This document shows positions 6,857 through 9,750 of a DNA stretch of 9,750 nt, piece by piece (within the stretch, counting starts at the first letter, position 1; every line of letters starts with the position of its first letter). The translations under genes were made by a program, and so were the position numbers. Location of the stretch: assembly GCA_044238965.1 (NCBI GenBank), contig JBIICJ010000052.1, forward strand, positions 1 to 9,750, read 5' to 3'. This DNA is from Micavibrio_B sp044238965 (GTDB lineage: Bacteria; Pseudomonadota; Alphaproteobacteria; Micavibrionales; Micavibrionaceae). The notes beneath the pieces were generated by a model that did not search any database, was not told the origin of the DNA, and saw only the letters and a program-made list of their open reading frames with translations.

Positions 6857-7147
6857 ATGAGTTGCTCAGTTATACATGATACCATTCGATCTGAGTTGGA
6901 AGAGACAAGTTCTGTTTATTCCATGGTGGTTGACACATCAGGCGCGCCCAATATGGACTACGCCGGATATGCCTGCCACGTTGCGTTAAACCGTTTCCAA
7001 CAATTGCTTGAGAACCCCAACCTCAGCACGGACCAACTCGAGAGCATGATGCGCAAAGTTGTGCGTAAATATGCCATCGAAGATACCGAAAAGAAATGGT
7101 CGGCTGTGATGGCGCGTTACATGACACGCCATGCCAATGCCAATTAA
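6857..7147 (+). CDS. Small soluble protein of unknown function (96 aa)
   Basis: I do not recognise this protein. It is 96 residues long, has no signal peptide or membrane segment, and looks mostly helical. An acidic N-terminal part (SELEETSS near 12-19) is followed by a middle YAGYACHVALNRFQQLLEN (35-53). A C-terminal charged helix, LESMMRKVVRKYAIEDTEKKW, spans 61-81. It has two cysteines (3 and 40). Its gene has its own promoter, a long structured leader, a perfect ribosome-binding site and its own terminator, so it appears to be a strongly translated single-gene unit. The neighbours are fabD (divergent) and the AAA+ ATPase (downstream, same strand). A link to the ATPase is only suggested by adjacency. 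Confidence 0.8.
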   Translation: MSCSVIHDTIRSELEETSSVYSMVVDTSGAPNMDYAGYACHVALNRFQQLLENPNLSTDQLESMMRKVVRKYAIEDTEKKWSAVMARYMTRHANAN

Positions 7148-7215
7148 TTAACCAATAGATTCATTTATTAACGATTTAGTACATCAAATTTTTTATTGTG
7201 TTTCCAAATAATTTG

Positions 7216-7248
7216 TCCCCCAGAGATGTAAATTTTTGGGGGATTTTT
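7216..7248 (+). terminator. Rho-independent terminator after the 96-residue gene
   Basis: TCCCCCA (7216-7222) pairs perfectly with TGGGGGA (7237-7243) across a 14-nt loop and is followed by five T (7244-7248). It lies about 70 nt after the stop codon and separates this gene from the AAA+ gene. Confidence 0.88.
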
Positions 7249-7249
7249 C

Positions 7250-7280
7250 TTGACATGGTTTTGCCCAATGTGAGTAAAAT
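7250..7280 (+). promoter_or_regulatory. Possible promoter for the AAA+ gene
   Basis: A perfect TTGACA (7250-7255) directly follows the terminator T-tract, and TAAAAT lies 19 nt further on (7275-7280). The spacer is longer than ideal, so the promoter would be weak or need an activator. Because the gene follows a terminator, some promoter is expected here. Confidence 0.4.
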
Positions 7281-7312
7281 TATTTTTAAAAAAAGAAAAC
7301 AGGGGCATGCGT

Positions 7313-8983
7313 ATGATTAAAGACTATATGCGTTGGGTTATTGGTGTTATTGAAAGTGAAAGTCGTGAAAACGCTCTTCATATCATCAAACATGAAAATT
7401 ATGGCGGTGCTGGACAATATTTTTTACCACATCTTGCTATGGCCGAAGACAGTGAATTCTTTGTCTTTATAAAAAGATTGGTTCAATATTATGGATCGGA
7501 TAATCCCGCTGTTGATTATATCGCGCATGCATATGAAACAGATTTCACAAAAAATTTAAAATTAGCACCACAAGACAAAGATATTTATCCTCTTGATGTT
7601 CTTATTGCACTGGGCGTAAAGGGTAAATCTCTTCTGCATGCCACAATACAAACACACAAGCAATTTGCTGAGTATGGTGATGAATATAGATATGGATTAC
7701 ACAATGATTTAGTTGAATACATTCACGCTGGCGAGAATTCGAAGAAACATTATGATCCGATTATTTCCAATTTCTTTGAACATTATAAATCTTTCCGTGA
7801 TCGTATTTTAGAAGATTCCAATCTAATGGAATATTTAAATAATTTGGGCATTGATGTTCAAAATATGATATCGCCCCGTGTTAAAAAATCTGACTTTACT
7901 AAAATTTATCAGGATTCATCCCGCAATTCTTCTGGCACTGCTATTACTTCATCTGATAATTTAGGCGATCTACGCAATCACATTATTGGCCTCATTTCAG
8001 ATCGTGGCGGTCATCATCCCGATAACATTACCGTTAGTTTTAACAAGCCTTCATCAACAGCATTGGCGCCACTTATAAGAAATGATAAAAATCCTGACCC
8101 TCTTGGCTCTATTCACAATGGACGTATTTTACAACAAAGCTTAGCAGATAAATTGGCATCATTTCGCGCACGCCAAGAATTTGAGATCATGGCCCAACAG
8201 ATGGGTGCAAAATTTGACTCACCCCGTCGCCACGCTATTTTCTCTGGCCCGCCTGGCACAGGGAAAACAACATTGGCGGAAGATGTTGGTGATTTCTTTT
8301 ATGATCTAGGCATTCTTGAGAAAGGCCATGTCCACAAAACGACAGGCGCAAAAACAATTGGTAAATATGTTGGATGGACAGCACCCTTAGTTCGGGATGC
8401 AGTTAAAAATGCATTAGGCGGTATTTTGTTTATTGATGAAATTTATCAATGGTATGATGAACCGCGCTTTGGGCAGGAAGCTGTCAATGAGTTATTGGAA
8501 CAGATGGAACAGCATAGAGATAATCTGGTGGTTATTGTTGCTGGATACAAAGATAAAGTGAAACAAGTTTTAAGTATGAACGCAGGTTTATTGAGTCGTT
8601 TCAGTACGGAATTTGAATTCACCCATTTCACACGCGATGAATTGGCTCAAATTCTTGATCTCAATTTAAACAAAATGGGCATATCAATGGATCCGCATGC
8701 ACGCGCAACATTTATTGATTATTTAGAGCAACAGAAAAAAGAATTGGGCAATAATTTTGCCAATGCGCGTACCTTAGAAGTTTTATTAGATCATGTGGTC
8801 ACAGCGCATGCGGTCACGTGGTCAAAAACAAAATCACAGCAAGCTGATAATAGTAATCTGGTTCATATTTTTGCAAACGATATGTTGACATTAAATTCAG
8901 ATGATGTTCGTACCGCTATTGCTCACGAGATTAAACCCGAGAAACGTCGTGCCATTGGCTTTGCCACCGCTCAGCCAGAATAA
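7313..8983 (+). CDS. CbbX/SpoVK-type AAA+ ATPase with unknown N-terminal region
   Basis: The 556-residue protein has a single AAA+ module in its C-terminal half. It shows Walker A GPPGTGKTT at 312-320, an aromatic pore-loop IGKYVGW at 349-355, and Walker B GILFIDE at 370-376. VVIVAGY (sensor 1 region) is at 406-412, the arginine finger is probably Arg429 in LLSRF, and the sensor 2 region is NFANARTLEVL near 481-491. This is the pattern of CbbX, SpoVK and the C-terminal part of EccA: hexameric remodelers that thread or pull on a protein partner. The first 270 or so residues are helical and rich in His, Tyr and Asp, with a Ser-rich stretch near 202-216; I cannot assign them. No RuBisCO gene is present. 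The ATG at 7313 is preferred over 7307 because AGGGG lies 7 nt upstream of it but only 1 nt from the other. The gene looks more AT-rich than the fab genes. Confidence 0.92.
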   Translation: MIKDYMRWVIGVIESESRENALHIIKHENYGGAGQYFLPHLAMAEDSEFFVFIKRLVQYYGSDNPAVDYIAHAYETDFTKNLKLAPQDKDIYPLDVLIALGVKGKSLLHATIQTHKQFAEYGDEYRYGLHNDLVEYIHAGENSKKHYDPIISNFFEHYKSFRDRILEDSNLMEYLNNLGIDVQNMISPRVKKSDFTKIYQDSSRNSSGTAITSSDNLGDLRNHIIGLISDRGGHHPDNITVSFNKPSSTALAPLIRNDKNPDPLGSIHNGRILQQSLADKLASFRARQEFEIMAQQMGAKFDSPRRHAIFSGPPGTGKTTLAEDVGDFFYDLGILEKGHVHKTTGAKTIGKYVGWTAPLVRDAVKNALGGILFIDEIYQWYDEPRFGQEAVNELLEQMEQHRDNLVVIVAGYKDKVKQVLSMNAGLLSRFSTEFEFTHFTRDELAQILDLNLNKMGISMDPHARATFIDYLEQQKKELGNNFANARTLEVLLDHVVTAHAVTWSKTKSQQADNSNLVHIFANDMLTLNSDDVRTAIAHEIKPEKRRAIGFATAQPE

Positions 8984-9013
8984 AATACCCCAGATCATGG
9001 CGGTGATCTGGGG
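8984..9013 (-). terminator. Terminator hairpin between convergent AAA+ and amt genes
   Basis: CCCCAGATCA (8988-8997) and TGATCTGGGG (9004-9013) form a perfect 10-bp stem with a 6-nt loop. On the minus strand it is followed by TATTTTA, so it best serves amt, whose stop codon is about 53 nt upstream. On the plus strand no T-tract follows, though the hairpin starts 4 nt after the AAA+ stop codon and could also stabilise that mRNA end. Confidence 0.75.
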
Positions 9014-9066
9014 CAAGGTTTATCATTGAACAGGAAATGAACAACGAATTTTTTTATAATGAATAT

Positions 9067-9750
9067 TTATTTGCGATACACGGTCACTTCATCACCATGC
9101 AACGCGACATCCAATCCATTTTTCTCAATATCTTCGGCGACGCGCAAACGCATAACGCGTTTCATGATTGATAAAATAATAAATGTCATTACAGCAGAAT
9201 AACCGCCACAAATAACAATTTTAATTATTTGCGCAACAACTTGCGCAGAATTGCCTTCGATCATACCCGCCGTGCCGCCGATCGCCGTTGATGCGAACAC
9301 ACCTGTAAGGATACCGCCAACGATGCCGCCAACACCATGAATGCCGAATGCATCGAGACTATCATCATATCCCAATTTTTCTTTGATATAAGCAACCGCC
9401 AAGAAACAAATTCCCGCTGCCGCAAAACCAATGACCAATGAGGCACCAAATCCAACGAAGCCTGCGGCAGGTGTAATACCCACCAATCCCGCAACGATTC
9501 CTGAAATGCCGCCCACAACAGATGGTTTGCCTTTGATAATGCGTTCGAGCAAAACCCATGTGAGACCGCCCGCCGCAGCCGCTGTGTTCGTGACCAGCAT
9601 CGCCATACCCGCCACAGCATTTGCTGCAACCGCAGATCCCGCATTAAATCCAAACCAGCCAACCCATAATAATGATGCGCCGATAACCGATAACACCAAA
9701 TTATTTGATGTTGATCCTTCGGCCTTTACACTCTTGCCCAATATTAATGC
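9067..9750 (-). CDS. amt: Amt/Mep/Rh ammonium channel, C-terminal part (5' end beyond window)
   Basis: This is the C-terminal 227 residues of an ammonium transporter; the frame is open at the right edge and begins with ALILGKSV. It contains the highly conserved WVGWFGFNAGSA, then several glycine- and alanine-rich membrane segments. The block DAFGIHGVGGIVGG holds the second histidine of the channel's twin-His pair (His318 in E. coli AmtB). The first histidine would lie outside the window. The cytosolic tail, RVAEDIEKNGLDVALHGDE, is the region where PII/GlnK proteins dock in related channels. A TTG at 9739-9741 lies in frame, but it is an internal leucine, not a start. The gene is convergent with the AAA+ gene and ends before a strong hairpin. 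A glnK/glnB gene often sits next to amt and might lie beyond the edge. Confidence 0.95.
   Translation of the reverse strand, partial: ALILGKSVKAEGSTSNNLVLSVIGASLLWVGWFGFNAGSAVAANAVAGMAMLVTNTAAAAGGLTWVLLERIIKGKPSVVGGISGIVAGLVGITPAAGFVGFGASLVIGFAAAGICFLAVAYIKEKLGYDDSLDAFGIHGVGGIVGGILTGVFASTAIGGTAGMIEGNSAQVVAQIIKIVICGGYSAVMTFIILSIMKRVMRLRVAEDIEKNGLDVALHGDEVTVYRK

Noticed and set aside
6606..6860. An 84-codon plus-strand frame through the leader region
   Set aside because: It has no ribosome-binding site, overlaps the promoter, stem arms and Shine-Dalgarno of the 96-residue gene, and its product has no recognisable protein character.
7313..8983. Naming the AAA+ protein CbbX (Rubisco activase)
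   Set aside because: The motif pattern matches the group, but no RuBisCO gene is present and the protein carries a large N-terminal region that CbbX lacks.
1..9750. CRISPR arrays, tRNA or rRNA genes, insertion sequences, phage genes or toxin-antitoxin pairs
   Set aside because: I saw no regularly spaced repeats, tRNA cloverleaf, transposase or integrase frame, or terminal inverted repeats; the small proteins lack recognisable toxin or antitoxin motifs.

Overview
The window reads as chromosomal DNA of an alphaproteobacterium of moderate GC content. The evidence is the order fabD, fabG, acpP, fabF, mltG on one strand, the close match of each protein to its family, and an Amt-type ammonium channel. 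The small proteins and the moderate GC would fit an uncultured or Micavibrio-like lineage, but that is only a guess. I see no rRNA, tRNA, CRISPR array, insertion sequence or phage gene.

Left two thirds, minus strand, read right to left. This is a fatty-acid synthesis cluster. It runs fabD (malonyl-CoA:ACP transacylase), an AEC-family membrane transporter, fabG (ketoacyl-ACP reductase), then a small plus-strand gene, then acpP (acyl carrier protein), fabF (ketoacyl-ACP synthase II), mltG (endolytic murein transglycosylase) and a Tat-exported metallo-beta-lactamase-fold hydrolase cut by the left edge. FabD loads malonate onto AcpP, FabF condenses it with acyl-ACP and FabG reduces the product. 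The common alphaproteobacterial order is kept but interrupted twice: by the transporter between fabD and fabG, and by an oppositely oriented 112-residue membrane-anchored protein between fabG and acpP. The second insertion has its own sigma-70-like promoter. acpP has two overlapping promoter candidates and a strong hairpin/T-tract terminator just after it. That terminator probably lets only part of the transcripts continue into fabF-mltG.

Middle right, plus strand. Divergent from fabD, across a 358-base gap, is a 96-residue protein of unknown function. It has a near-consensus promoter, a perfect Shine-Dalgarno and a leader of about 165 nt. The leader begins with a 14-position near-perfect long-range inverted repeat enclosing two small hairpins, and I cannot assign it to a known riboswitch class. 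The gene ends at a good terminator. It is followed by a 556-residue protein with a CbbX/SpoVK-type AAA+ module behind an unrecognised N-terminal region of about 270 residues. No RuBisCO gene is nearby, so a Rubisco-activase role is not supported. The leader RNA, the 96-residue protein and the AAA+ protein are the least explained part of the window.

Right edge, minus strand. The C-terminal part of an Amt ammonium channel runs off the window and is convergent with the AAA+ gene. A 10-bp perfect hairpin between them most likely terminates amt transcription.
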